Of a stretch of 8,257 bases of DNA, positions 1-7,247 are shown in pieces. How positions within the stretch are numbered: the stretch's first letter is position 1; every line of letters starts with the position of its first letter. This DNA is from Rubritepida sp. (GTDB lineage: Bacteria > Pseudomonadota > Alphaproteobacteria > Acetobacterales > Acetobacteraceae): the NCBI GenBank assembly GCA_014376425.1, contig JACMRO010000401.1, positions 1-8,257 of the forward strand, read 5' to 3'. Both the position numbers and the translations under genes were made by a program. The notes beneath the pieces are model-generated. The model saw only the letters and a program-made list of their open reading frames with translations. It searched no databases and was not told where the DNA came from.

Positions 1-1235
1 AGCGAGCCCTGGCTCGCCTCGGCAAAACGCTGCGCGATGGCGAGGCCCAGCCCGGTGCCGGCCGGCCCACGTGATGGGTCAAGCTGCATGAAGGGCGCCA
101 AGGCCCGCCCCCGGTCGGCCGCAGCGGTGCCGACCCCGTGGTCGGTGGTCTCGGCCACAAGGCGCCTGTCCTCGTGGCGTATGGTCAGCCTGACGGCGCC
201 CTTGCCATGCAGCACCGCGTTCTCGACCAGGTTCGAGAACGCACGCTTCGCCGCCAGGCGGCGCAACGGCAGGATAGCTTTGGAAGGGCCTTCATAGACC
301 ACGTCGTGGCCGGCATCGGTCGCGTCCGACGCAAGGGTCTGAAGGATCGCCGCCAGGTCCGCGGGATGGACAGGCTCCGCATCGCGCCCTTCGCGCAGAT
401 AGTCGAGCGTACGGCGGATCAGGGTCTCCATCTCGGTCATGTCCGCATCCATTTTCTCCCGTGCTTCATCCTCGGGCAGAAAGCTGGCGCGCAGCCGCAG
501 GCGGGCAAGCGGGGTGCGCAGGTCATGGCTCATCGCCGCCAGCGCCTCTGTTCGGTCCTCGACCAGGCGGGCGATCCGATCCTGCATCGCGTTGAAGGCC
601 GCGGCCGCGCGGCGCACTTCCAACGGGCCGGTGATCGGAAGGGGGCGCGCGCGAAGGTCACGCCCGATCTCGTCGGCGGCGCTGGCCAGGCGACCGAGCG
701 GCTGTGTGATCCAGCGAATCACAACGATGGAGGCCAGTGCGATCCCCAAGGCCATGGCTACCATCGAGGTCAGACTGCCGACATCGATGCCATGTACCGC
801 GGTACCCAGCCAACCTGAGGAGAAGACGATCCAGCCGCCGCTGGCGACGGGTATGGCGCCGATCGCACGGTGCCCGGGCGCCGCATCCGTATCCCAGGCC
901 AGCATCGCGTCCGTGCCCAGCAACGCAGCCAGTTCGGAGAGCGCTTCCGGTATCACGGCCCGGGCCGAAGAGGGTGGCACGCGGTCCCAATGGAACTCCA
1001 TGCCGGTGCTGGACATGTTGTGCGCGGCGGCATCGCGTGCGGCCTCGGGCAGCACATCCACCGCGGCGCGTGCGGCCAGAATGCGGTTCGCCAGCAGCGC
1101 TAACCGGGCGCCGTCCTGCGCGCCGTGCAACGCCCGCTCATGCACCGCCACGCTGCCGACATGCAGCAGCGTCAGTCCGCCGATCAGCAGCAGCGTGATG
1201 CGGCTGGCGAGGCTCTGCGGCCAGAATCGCCTCAT
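1..1235 (-). CDS. HAMP/HisKA sensor histidine kinase (3' end missing)
   Basis: This is an inner-membrane sensor kinase that phosphorylates the adjoining regulator. I read it directly on the minus strand from ATG at 1233-1235; it stays open to the window edge with 411 visible residues, missing perhaps the last 20-40. Domains: TM1 about 11-31, periplasmic sensor about 32-156, TM2 about 157-174, HAMP about 175-228 ('TQPLGRLASAADEIGRDLRA'), and HisKA with H237 in 'MSHDLRTPLARL'. The HDLRT form is typical of bifunctional kinase/phosphatases. In the ATPase domain the N box has N335 and N339 ('FSNLVENAVLHG'), the G1 box is D365-H-G-V-G369, and the G2 box is G393-T-G-L-G397. All catalytic boxes seen are intact. 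The start overlaps the regulator stop (ATGA), preceded by a strong GGAGGT inside the regulator gene. The sensor domain holds a His/Met cluster at 72-82. Family certain; ligand unknown. Confidence 0.95.
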   Translation of the reverse strand, partial: MRRFWPQSLASRITLLLIGGLTLLHVGSVAVHERALHGAQDGARLALLANRILAARAAVDVLPEAARDAAAHNMSSTGMEFHWDRVPPSSARAVIPEALSELAALLGTDAMLAWDTDAAPGHRAIGAIPVASGGWIVFSSGWLGTAVHGIDVGSLTSMVAMALGIALASIVVIRWITQPLGRLASAADEIGRDLRARPLPITGPLEVRRAAAAFNAMQDRIARLVEDRTEALAAMSHDLRTPLARLRLRASFLPEDEAREKMDADMTEMETLIRRTLDYLREGRDAEPVHPADLAAILQTLASDATDAGHDVVYEGPSKAILPLRRLAAKRAFSNLVENAVLHGKGAVRLTIRHEDRRLVAETTDHGVGTAAADRGRALAPFMQLDPSRGPAGTGLGLAIAQRFAEASQGS

Positions 1236-1987
1236 CTGCGGGTGACCTCCGGCAAAAAGATGTAACCGGCGCCACGCACCGTCTTGATCAGCGCGGCCGA
1301 ATTACTGTCCGGCTCGATCTTGCGGCGCAGGCGGCTAATCTGCACGTCCACCACCCGGTCGAAGGCTTCGACGCCGACCCGACGCTTGGCCACCTCCAGC
1401 AACTGCTCGCGGGACAGGACCCGCTGCGGGTGTTCCAGGAAAGCCAGCAGCAGGTCGTATTCGGCGCCGGATAGATCGACCGCGGCACCTTCGGGCGACA
1501 GTAATTCGCGGCATGCCATATCTAGCGTCCAGCCGGCAAATGCCAAGCCGCGCGGCCGTTTCTCCGTATCGCTGGTCGCTTTCGGCCCGACGCGGCGCAG
1601 CAATGCCCGCACCCGCGCCACCAACTCGCGCGGCGCGAAAGGCTTGGCCACGTAGTCATCGGCGCCAAGCTCCAGCCCCAGCACCCGGTCCACCTCGCCA
1701 CCGCGTGCCGTCAGCATGACGACCGGCACATTGCCGCGCTCGCGCAGCCGGCGCAGCAGGTCGAGACCCGAGGCGCCGGGCAGCATCACGTCCAGCAGCA
1801 CGAGGTCCGGCGCCGCCGCGGCATTGTCGAATGCCTCCCACATCTCCCGCCCATCGCGCGCGACGGAGACGCGAAATCCCGCCTCCCGCAGCAGGCGGGC
1901 CACCAGCAGGCGCATCTCGCCATCATCCTCAACGACGAGCAGATGCGCCTCGGGGTCCAGCAGGCGGCGCTCGGAGTCCTGGGTCAT
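1232..1987 (-). CDS. OmpR-family response regulator
   Basis: This is a cytoplasmic DNA-binding regulator partnered with the kinase encoded immediately downstream; it probably controls this operon. In its 251 residues, the receiver domain covers about 14-130: acidic pocket E20-D21-D22, phospho-acceptor D66 in 'LVLLDVMLPG', switch T93 ('MLTA'), and conserved K115 ('VAKPF'). The C-terminal winged helix (about 147-246) carries 'LSGAEYDLLLAFLEHP', the recognition helix 'DRVVDVQISRLRRKIEPD', and 'IKTVRGAGYIF', which closes the wing. All catalytic receiver residues are present, so it should be phosphorylatable. The gene starts 3 bp after the small periplasmic gene, without a good Shine-Dalgarno (TTGAGCG precedes ATG), suggesting translational coupling. 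Its TGA overlaps the kinase ATG by 4 bp. The family is metal- or envelope-stress-type; the target is inferred from location only. Confidence 0.97.
   Translation of the reverse strand: MTQDSERRLLDPEAHLLVVEDDGEMRLLVARLLREAGFRVSVARDGREMWEAFDNAAAAPDLVLLDVMLPGASGLDLLRRLRERGNVPVVMLTARGGEVDRVLGLELGADDYVAKPFAPRELVARVRALLRRVGPKATSDTEKRPRGLAFAGWTLDMACRELLSPEGAAVDLSGAEYDLLLAFLEHPQRVLSREQLLEVAKRRVGVEAFDRVVDVQISRLRRKIEPDSNSAALIKTVRGAGYIFLPEVTRR
1245..1250 (-). promoter_or_regulatory. Ribosome binding site of the sensor kinase
   Basis: On the minus strand GGAGGT lies nine bases before the kinase ATG (1233-1235), inside the last codons of the response regulator gene. It is the best Shine-Dalgarno match in the window and fixes the kinase start. 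It also suggests the kinase can be initiated independently of coupling through the ATGA overlap. Confidence 0.75.
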
Positions 1988-1990
1988 CGC

Positions 1991-2377
1991 TCAATCAGCC
2001 GGGGTGAAGCGGGCTTGGCGTGGCGATTGTCCCGGCAGGGTCAGGCTGACCACGACGCGCATGCCCGGCGCCGCGCGGAAATCGCCGTGGCCCACCAGAT
2101 AGGCGCCGGCATCGCCAGCCTCCAGGCGGATGGTCCGTTGCTGACCCTGCGCCAGCACGATCAGGCTGCCCGAAGCGCCGATGGCCGGCACCGCCTTGTT
2201 CTGCGCATCGAGCAGCCAGATGCGGATTTCGCCATCACGGGCGAGCACCTCGATGTGCCGGTCGCCCAGGTCGCCGATGACGCCGCCATTATCTCCTCGG
2301 CTGGCCTCGCCATGAGCGAATGCCGGGCGGGATGCGATGGCCAGGAATGCGGTGATGAGAATGCGGCGAGGTGTCAT
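1991..2377 (-). CDS. Small secreted periplasmic protein of metal efflux operon
   Basis: This 128-residue protein has a clear signal peptide (1-21: MTPRR, hydrophobic ILITAFLAIAS, then PAFA), with a likely mature start HGEASRGD. The mature chain of about 107 residues looks all-beta and Ig-like: alternating strands 'HIEVLARDGEIRIWLLDAQ', 'GSLIVLAQGQQRTIRL', 'GAYLVGHGDF' and 'MRVVVSLTLPGQ'. It has no cysteine and no membrane segment after the signal. Small proteins of this style, starting with a His/Gly/acidic stretch, are often found beside CzcABC-like genes, but I know of no firm function. Location between pump and sensor genes suggests a periplasmic metal-binding, chaperone or sensing accessory. 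The layout resembles the adaptor's N-terminal domain in the same operon. The gene starts 16 bp after the pump stop, with GGAG seven bases before ATG, the cleanest ribosome site among these junctions apart from the kinase's. Confidence 0.85.
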   Translation of the reverse strand: MTPRRILITAFLAIASRPAFAHGEASRGDNGGVIGDLGDRHIEVLARDGEIRIWLLDAQNKAVPAIGASGSLIVLAQGQQRTIRLEAGDAGAYLVGHGDFRAAPGMRVVVSLTLPGQSPRQARFTPAD

Positions 2378-2384
2378 GTCGATA

Positions 2385-2388
2385 CTCC
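2385..2388 (-). promoter_or_regulatory. Ribosome binding site of the small periplasmic protein
   Basis: Minus-strand GGAG (within ACGGAGTATCGAC) sits seven bases before the ATG at 2375-2377, in the 16-bp gap after the pump stop codon. The spacing is ideal and supports this start, which also gives a complete signal peptide. Confidence 0.7.
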
Positions 2389-2393
2389 GTCAA

Positions 2394-5300
2394 TCAGAAG
2401 GTTTCGATGGCAGGTCGCGTGCCGGCGGACAGACCCGCGGCGCGTTCGGCCTGTTCGGCGCGCAGTCGCTCCAGCGCCGGCCGGCCGAAGCGGTGGAACA
2501 GGATGGGCGTGACGAAGGTGTCCAGCAGCGTGGCACTGACCAACCCGCCCAGGATGGTGATGGCAACGGGGTGCAGGATTTCCTTGCCCGGCGCATCGGC
2601 ACCGATGGCCAGCGGGACCAAGGCGAGGCCGGCCGCCAGCGCCGTCATCAGCACCGGCGTCAACCGCTCCGCGCTGCCGCGCAGGACCAGTGCGAGGCCC
2701 CACCGCTCGCCCTCATGCAGCGCCAGGTTGAGATAGTGGCTGACCTTGAGGATGCCGTTGCGCGTGGTGATGCCGGTCAGCGTCACGAACCCCACCATCG
2801 TCGCGACCGAAAGCGGCTGCCCGGCGATCCACAGCGCCGCCACCGCGCCGATCAACGCCAATGGCACATTGCCCATGATCACCAGCGCCAGCACCACGGA
2901 GCGATAGCGGGAGAACAGCACCACGAAGATCAGCGACAACGATATGACCGACAACACCGCGATGGTCCGCATCGCCTCCTCCTGCGCCTGGAAGGTGCCC
3001 TCCAGGCTGGTGGTGTAGCCAGCCGGCAGCGGCACCCGCGCCAGTTCAGCGCGAATGCCGGCAACGACCGCCGACATGTTGGCGCCGGGTTCGGTATTGG
3101 CCAGCACCACCATGCGGCGTCGTGCGCCCTCGCGCAGGATTTGGTTCGGGCCATCCGATTCCTCGACATTCGCGAGCATCCGCAGCGGCACCCGGCCGCC
3201 GGGCGTCTCGACCAACGCCTCGGCCAGCCGCGTCGTCGTGCGGTCCGCGTCGGCCAGGCGCATCACCACATCGAAGCGGCGCGGGCCGTCCATGATCTGG
3301 CTGATCACCATGCCGCCGGTCAGCGATTGCAGAGTTCCCGTCAGCGACGCCGCCGACACGCCGTACAGCGCCGCCCGTTCATGATCGACCGAGATCCGCA
3401 GCTGCGGAATGCGCACCTGGCGTTCCAGCTGCAGGTCGGCCAGCCCAGGCACATTGGCCGCCAGCCGCATGCGCAAGGTCTCCGACAACGTGCGCAGCGT
3501 GTCGAGGTCGTCGCCAAAGACCTTGAGCGCGATTTGCGCGCGAACGCCGGACAGCATGTGGTCCAGCCGGTGGCTGATCGGCTGCCCCAGGTTGATCGCG
3601 GCAGGCAGGGCGGAGAGACGGGTGCGAATGTCGGCCAGTACCTCGGCGCGCGGGCGGCCATCCGGTTTCAGGTCGAGGTCGAGCTCGGAGGTGTGAACGC
3701 CCTCGGCGTGTTCATCCAGCTCCGCCCGGCCGGTGCGGCGACCCACGCCGTTAACCTCGGGCACCTCCATGACCAGGCGTTCGGCCACCCGGCCGAGTGC
3801 GTCGGACTGTGCCAGCGAGATGCCCGGCTGATAGGTCAGGCCGATGACGATCGTGCCCTCGTTGAAGGCGGGCAGGAAGGCGCGTGGCAACCAGACGGTC
3901 GCCACGCCGGCAATGACCACACCACCGGCTGCGAGCCCCAGCACCAATGCGCGATGGGCGAAGGCCCAGCGCAATGCGCGGTCATTGCCGGCCTTGAGCT
4001 TGCGCACCAGCCAGGCGTCGCCGTGACTCATGCGCTTCATCCGCGGCAGCAGGTAGTAGCAAAGCACGGGCGTGACGGTGATCGACACCAGAAGTGAGCA
4101 AAGAATGGACACGATGTAGGCGATGCCAGGCGGCGCGAAGAGCCGCCCCTCGATGCCGGACAGGGCGAACAGCGGCAGGAACACCAGCACAATGATGAAG
4201 GTGGCATAGACGATGCCCGAGCGGACCTCGGAGCTGGCATGGCTGATGACAGACAGCACCGGCTCGGGATCGGCCAGCTCCCGGTTCTCGCGCAGCCGGC
4301 GGAAGATGTTCTCCACATCCACCACCGCGTCATCGACCAGCTCGCCCACGGCGATGGCGATGCCGCCCAGCGTCATGGTGTTGATGGACAGGCCGAAGGC
4401 CGCGAAGAGGATGGCGGTGAGCAGGATCGACAGCGGGATCGCGGTCAGTGAAATGAACGTGGTGCGGATGTTCAGCAGGAACGCGAAAAGCACGATGGCA
4501 ACGACGATGAACGCTTCCTTCAGCACCGTCTCCAGATTGGCCACCGATTGCTCGATGAAGCCGGCCTGGCGGAACTTGATGCGGTTCGCCACCACGCCGC
4601 GCGGCATGCCCCGCTGCAGCTCGGCCAGGGCTGCCTCGACCGCCGCGGTCAGGCGGATGGTGTCGGCGCCTGGCTGCTTGCCGATGCCCAGGATGACCGC
4701 CGGAATGCCATCGACCCCCGCATCGCCCCGTTTGGCACGGGCGCCGAAATCCACCACCGCCACCTGGCGCAGCGCGATGGGCTGGCCCTCGCGGAAGCCG
4801 ACGGTCGCGTTGCGCAGGTCTTCCAGTGAGGTCGTGCGTCCGATGTTGCGGATCAGAAACTCACGGCCTGCCTGGTCGACGTAGCCGCCGCCGGCATTGA
4901 CGCCGAACTGCCGCAGCGCGGCCACCAGCTGGTCATGGGTAAGGTCGAGCGCGTGCAGTAGATCGAGATCGGGCATCACCCGGAACTGTCGAACTTCGCC
5001 GCCGATCGGGATGACCTGGCTGATGCCGGGGATCGTCAGCAGCCGCGGTCGCATGGTCCAGTCGGCGATCTCGCGCAGCTGCATCGGTGTGATCGAGCCG
5101 TCAGTGGGCGCGGTGATCGCGACCAGCATGATTTCCCCCATGATGGACGAGACCGGCGCCATGCTGGGCAGCACGCGCGGCGGCAGTTGCGCCGCGATCT
5201 GGTTCAGGCGTTCGCTGACCTGCTGCCGTGCCCGCCAGATGTCGGCGCCCCAGTCGAATTCGACGAACACGATCGACAGCCCGACCGAGGACACTGAGCG

Positions 5301-5549
5301 CACGCGGGTGACGCCCGGCAGGCCATTCACCGCCGTCTCGATGGGGAAGGAGACGAGCTGTTCAACCTCCTCGGGCGCGAAGCCCTCGGCCTCCGTCATC
5401 AGCGTGACGTTGGGCTTGTTGAGGTCGGGAAAGACATCCACCGGCATGCGGGACAGCGTCCAGCCGCCGTAACCCATGATCAAGAGCGCCGCCGTTAGTA
5501 CGAATAGCCGATTGCGCAGTGAAAAGCTGACGAGGGCGTTGAAGAACAT
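2394..5549 (-). CDS. Heavy-metal efflux RND transporter (CzcA/CusA family)
   Basis: This is the inner-membrane proton-driven pump of the operon; its 1051 residues are the usual family length. The start 'MFFNALVSFSLRNRLFVLTA' is a typical CzcA-like N-terminus with TM1 about 14-32. 'MPVDVFPDLNKPNV' opens the first periplasmic domain. TM2-TM6 lie about 343-500, the second periplasmic domain about 555-860, and TM8-TM12 about 862-1018. The fourth TM carries A400-V-G-E-L-V-D406-D-A-V-V-D-V-E413-N. D406 and E413 match CzcA D408 and E415, but A400 replaces D402. Alignment by eye suggests that the CusA metal-site methionines (573, 623, 672) are replaced here by V/H, H and V, so a Cu(I)/Ag(I) pump is unlikely. 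A divalent cation is a guess. The start lies 3 bp after the adaptor's TAG, with AGGTG about nine bases upstream. Family certain; substrate unknown. Confidence 0.96.
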   Translation of the reverse strand: MFFNALVSFSLRNRLFVLTAALLIMGYGGWTLSRMPVDVFPDLNKPNVTLMTEAEGFAPEEVEQLVSFPIETAVNGLPGVTRVRSVSSVGLSIVFVEFDWGADIWRARQQVSERLNQIAAQLPPRVLPSMAPVSSIMGEIMLVAITAPTDGSITPMQLREIADWTMRPRLLTIPGISQVIPIGGEVRQFRVMPDLDLLHALDLTHDQLVAALRQFGVNAGGGYVDQAGREFLIRNIGRTTSLEDLRNATVGFREGQPIALRQVAVVDFGARAKRGDAGVDGIPAVILGIGKQPGADTIRLTAAVEAALAELQRGMPRGVVANRIKFRQAGFIEQSVANLETVLKEAFIVVAIVLFAFLLNIRTTFISLTAIPLSILLTAILFAAFGLSINTMTLGGIAIAVGELVDDAVVDVENIFRRLRENRELADPEPVLSVISHASSEVRSGIVYATFIIVLVFLPLFALSGIEGRLFAPPGIAYIVSILCSLLVSITVTPVLCYYLLPRMKRMSHGDAWLVRKLKAGNDRALRWAFAHRALVLGLAAGGVVIAGVATVWLPRAFLPAFNEGTIVIGLTYQPGISLAQSDALGRVAERLVMEVPEVNGVGRRTGRAELDEHAEGVHTSELDLDLKPDGRPRAEVLADIRTRLSALPAAINLGQPISHRLDHMLSGVRAQIALKVFGDDLDTLRTLSETLRMRLAANVPGLADLQLERQVRIPQLRISVDHERAALYGVSAASLTGTLQSLTGGMVISQIMDGPRRFDVVMRLADADRTTTRLAEALVETPGGRVPLRMLANVEESDGPNQILREGARRRMVVLANTEPGANMSAVVAGIRAELARVPLPAGYTTSLEGTFQAQEEAMRTIAVLSVISLSLIFVVLFSRYRSVVLALVIMGNVPLALIGAVAALWIAGQPLSVATMVGFVTLTGITTRNGILKVSHYLNLALHEGERWGLALVLRGSAERLTPVLMTALAAGLALVPLAIGADAPGKEILHPVAITILGGLVSATLLDTFVTPILFHRFGRPALERLRAEQAERAAGLSAGTRPAIETF

Positions 5550-5552
5550 CGC

Positions 5553-7247
5553 CTAGCGCACCTGCGCGATGAGGCCGGCGCCCTGCACGACGACGCGACT
5601 GCCGGGCTCCAGCCCGGCCAGCACGACCACGCGCGTGCCATCCAGCGGCTGCACCCGCACCTGCCGGGGCACGAAGCGCTCCGCCGTCGCGTGCTCGAAC
5701 ACGACGGGCGGGCCTTCCGCCGAGCGCACCACCGCGTCGGCCGGCAGAACGATCCCTTGAAGCACGCGCGCGGTGCGCAGCGTCACCATGACCGAGGCAC
5801 CGATCGGGGAGTCGGCCGGCGGATTGATCACCCGAAAATTCACCGGCACCGCTTGTTGCCGCACCGTCAGGCCACGGCCGATGAAGGTCAGCTCCACCAC
5901 GCGTCCATCGCTCAACGTGGCGCTGGCGCCGCTGACGCGCTCCACCGCCGCGCGGTCGAAGGCCAGGGCTTCCACCCAAAGGCGCGATGGATCGACGATG
6001 TCGAAGACCGAGACGGCGCTGTCCACCAACTGCCCCACCGCGCCGCGCACGACGGAGACGATGCCCGACACCGGTGCCACCAACGGCTCCCGCCCCGACA
6101 GCGCGGGCTGGGTCGCAGCGCGTCGCTGCCGCGCGCCTGCCAGCTCGGCCTGGGCCTCGCTGATCTCGCGTTCGGACACGCTGCCGCGCAGCGCCACCAG
6201 CCGGTTGACCCGCGCGTTCAGAATGGTGATTTGCGCGTCCAGCTCGGCCGCGTTCTGCACCAGGGTGCCACGCTCCGAAGCGCTGTAGGTGGGCGTCACG
6301 AAGGCCATGACCTGCCCACGTTCGACGCGCTGCCCCAGGGTGGGGAAGCCACCCTCGGCTGGCCCCAGGCGTCCGGGCTGCGAGGATTGCACGCGGCCAG
6401 AGGCGTTCGGGTCGGGCACCAGCGTGCCGACCATCCGGACCGTCGCGGCGGCATCGCCGCTGGCGGTGACCTGGGTGCGGATCGCCAGCAGGCGCTGCGA
6501 GCCCTTGGGCACGAAGATGGCGCCATCCTCCAGCCGTCGCGGTGCTTCCGCGGTGGAGGTGGAACCAGGCGCCGGACCGTGGCCGACATCGGCCAGCGCA
6601 TGGCCCGCCACTATCGCGCCGAGCAGGCCGAGTGCCGCCACGCGTCGGACCGGGGCTTTCGTCAAGGGCGGCAACGCGACGGCAGGCGCGGGCACTTCCT
6701 CCTCGACCATCGCGGGCAGCGGCCTGCGGACCGAGCCGCGGCCGATCAGCAATCCTATGACCAGCAGCAATGCGCCGAGCGCCAGCTGGATCGCCCAGCC
6801 TCGCAGAAAGGCCAGCGTGCTGGCCGCAGCGCCAGGCACCACCGGGGCCGCCGGCACGTCGAGACTGGCGGTGAGCAGGTCCATCTCCGCGCCCGCGCTG
6901 ACCGTGAACACGATGTTCCGCTCGCCAGGCCGCGACAGCAGCGGATGCCGGGCCACGAACAGGCCGATGCCCTGCCGTTCCGCCGCGACCTCCTGGCCAT
7001 CCAGTGTGAGCGTGACCCCGCCATCGACCGGGGAATTGTCGGCGTAGCGGTCGACATAGATGGTCAGGACCCCACCAGGCTGCAGGATGGCGACGACCTC
7101 GAACAGGTCGCTGTGGGTTTCGGTCCGCGGCAGCCCAGCCACGGCCACGACGGCCTCGTCGCCATGCCCCTCATGCGCCAAGGCGAGAGGCGGTATGGCC
7201 AGCGTAACAAGGAACGCGAATACGATGGCGCGAAGGTAGTGGGTCAT
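5553..7247 (-). CDS. RND membrane fusion protein (periplasmic adaptor) with extra N-terminal anchored domain
   Basis: This is the adaptor (CzcB/CusB-like) linking the inner-membrane pump to the outer-membrane channel. At 564 residues it is longer than the usual 380-520. Domains in order: signal peptide 1-24 (cut after 'LALA', mature start HEGHGD); an Ig-like beta domain about 25-130 with 'LFEVVAILQPGGVLTIYVDR'; a membrane segment about 146-168; an acidic/proline linker 170-197 that should be cytoplasmic; a second hydrophobic, signal-like segment 198-219 ending 'GHALA'; then the adaptor proper. The latter has a lipoyl half-motif near 290-318, a helical hairpin about 320-380, the second lipoyl half near 385-418 ('APVSGIVSVVRGAVGQLV'), and beta-barrel and membrane-proximal domains to 564. 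ATG overlaps the channel stop (ATGA), with a modest GGA five to six bases upstream. M180 (6708-6710) is a possible internal start giving a normal-sized secreted adaptor, but no good ribosome site precedes it. The C-terminal half is certain as an adaptor; topology is inferred. Confidence 0.93.
   Translation of the reverse strand: MTHYLRAIVFAFLVTLAIPPLALAHEGHGDEAVVAVAGLPRTETHSDLFEVVAILQPGGVLTIYVDRYADNSPVDGGVTLTLDGQEVAAERQGIGLFVARHPLLSRPGERNIVFTVSAGAEMDLLTASLDVPAAPVVPGAAASTLAFLRGWAIQLALGALLLVIGLLIGRGSVRRPLPAMVEEEVPAPAVALPPLTKAPVRRVAALGLLGAIVAGHALADVGHGPAPGSTSTAEAPRRLEDGAIFVPKGSQRLLAIRTQVTASGDAAATVRMVGTLVPDPNASGRVQSSQPGRLGPAEGGFPTLGQRVERGQVMAFVTPTYSASERGTLVQNAAELDAQITILNARVNRLVALRGSVSEREISEAQAELAGARQRRAATQPALSGREPLVAPVSGIVSVVRGAVGQLVDSAVSVFDIVDPSRLWVEALAFDRAAVERVSGASATLSDGRVVELTFIGRGLTVRQQAVPVNFRVINPPADSPIGASVMVTLRTARVLQGIVLPADAVVRSAEGPPVVFEHATAERFVPRQVRVQPLDGTRVVVLAGLEPGSRVVVQGAGLIAQVR
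5559..5563 (-). promoter_or_regulatory. Probable ribosome binding site of the RND pump
   Basis: Minus-strand AGGTG lies about nine bases before the pump ATG (5547-5549), within the final codons of the adaptor gene. It is a moderate match. With the 3-bp gap between the genes, coupling to adaptor translation is also likely. Confidence 0.45.

Noticed and set aside
138..1245. Plus-strand open frames (138-818 and 439-1245) at the left end
   Set aside because: They lie opposite the sensor kinase, whose H, N, G1 and G2 boxes are all readable on the minus strand.
2378..2393. A promoter or terminator in the largest gap
   Set aside because: Only 16 bp, filled by the ribosome site of the next gene; no hairpin with T-run or promoter boxes fit.
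2337..4097. Long plus-strand open frame of 586 codons opposite the pump gene
   Set aside because: Its product is rich in Arg, Gln and His without any domain; it is the antisense shadow of the pump in high-GC DNA, where stops are rare. The minus strand encodes an unmistakable RND transporter.
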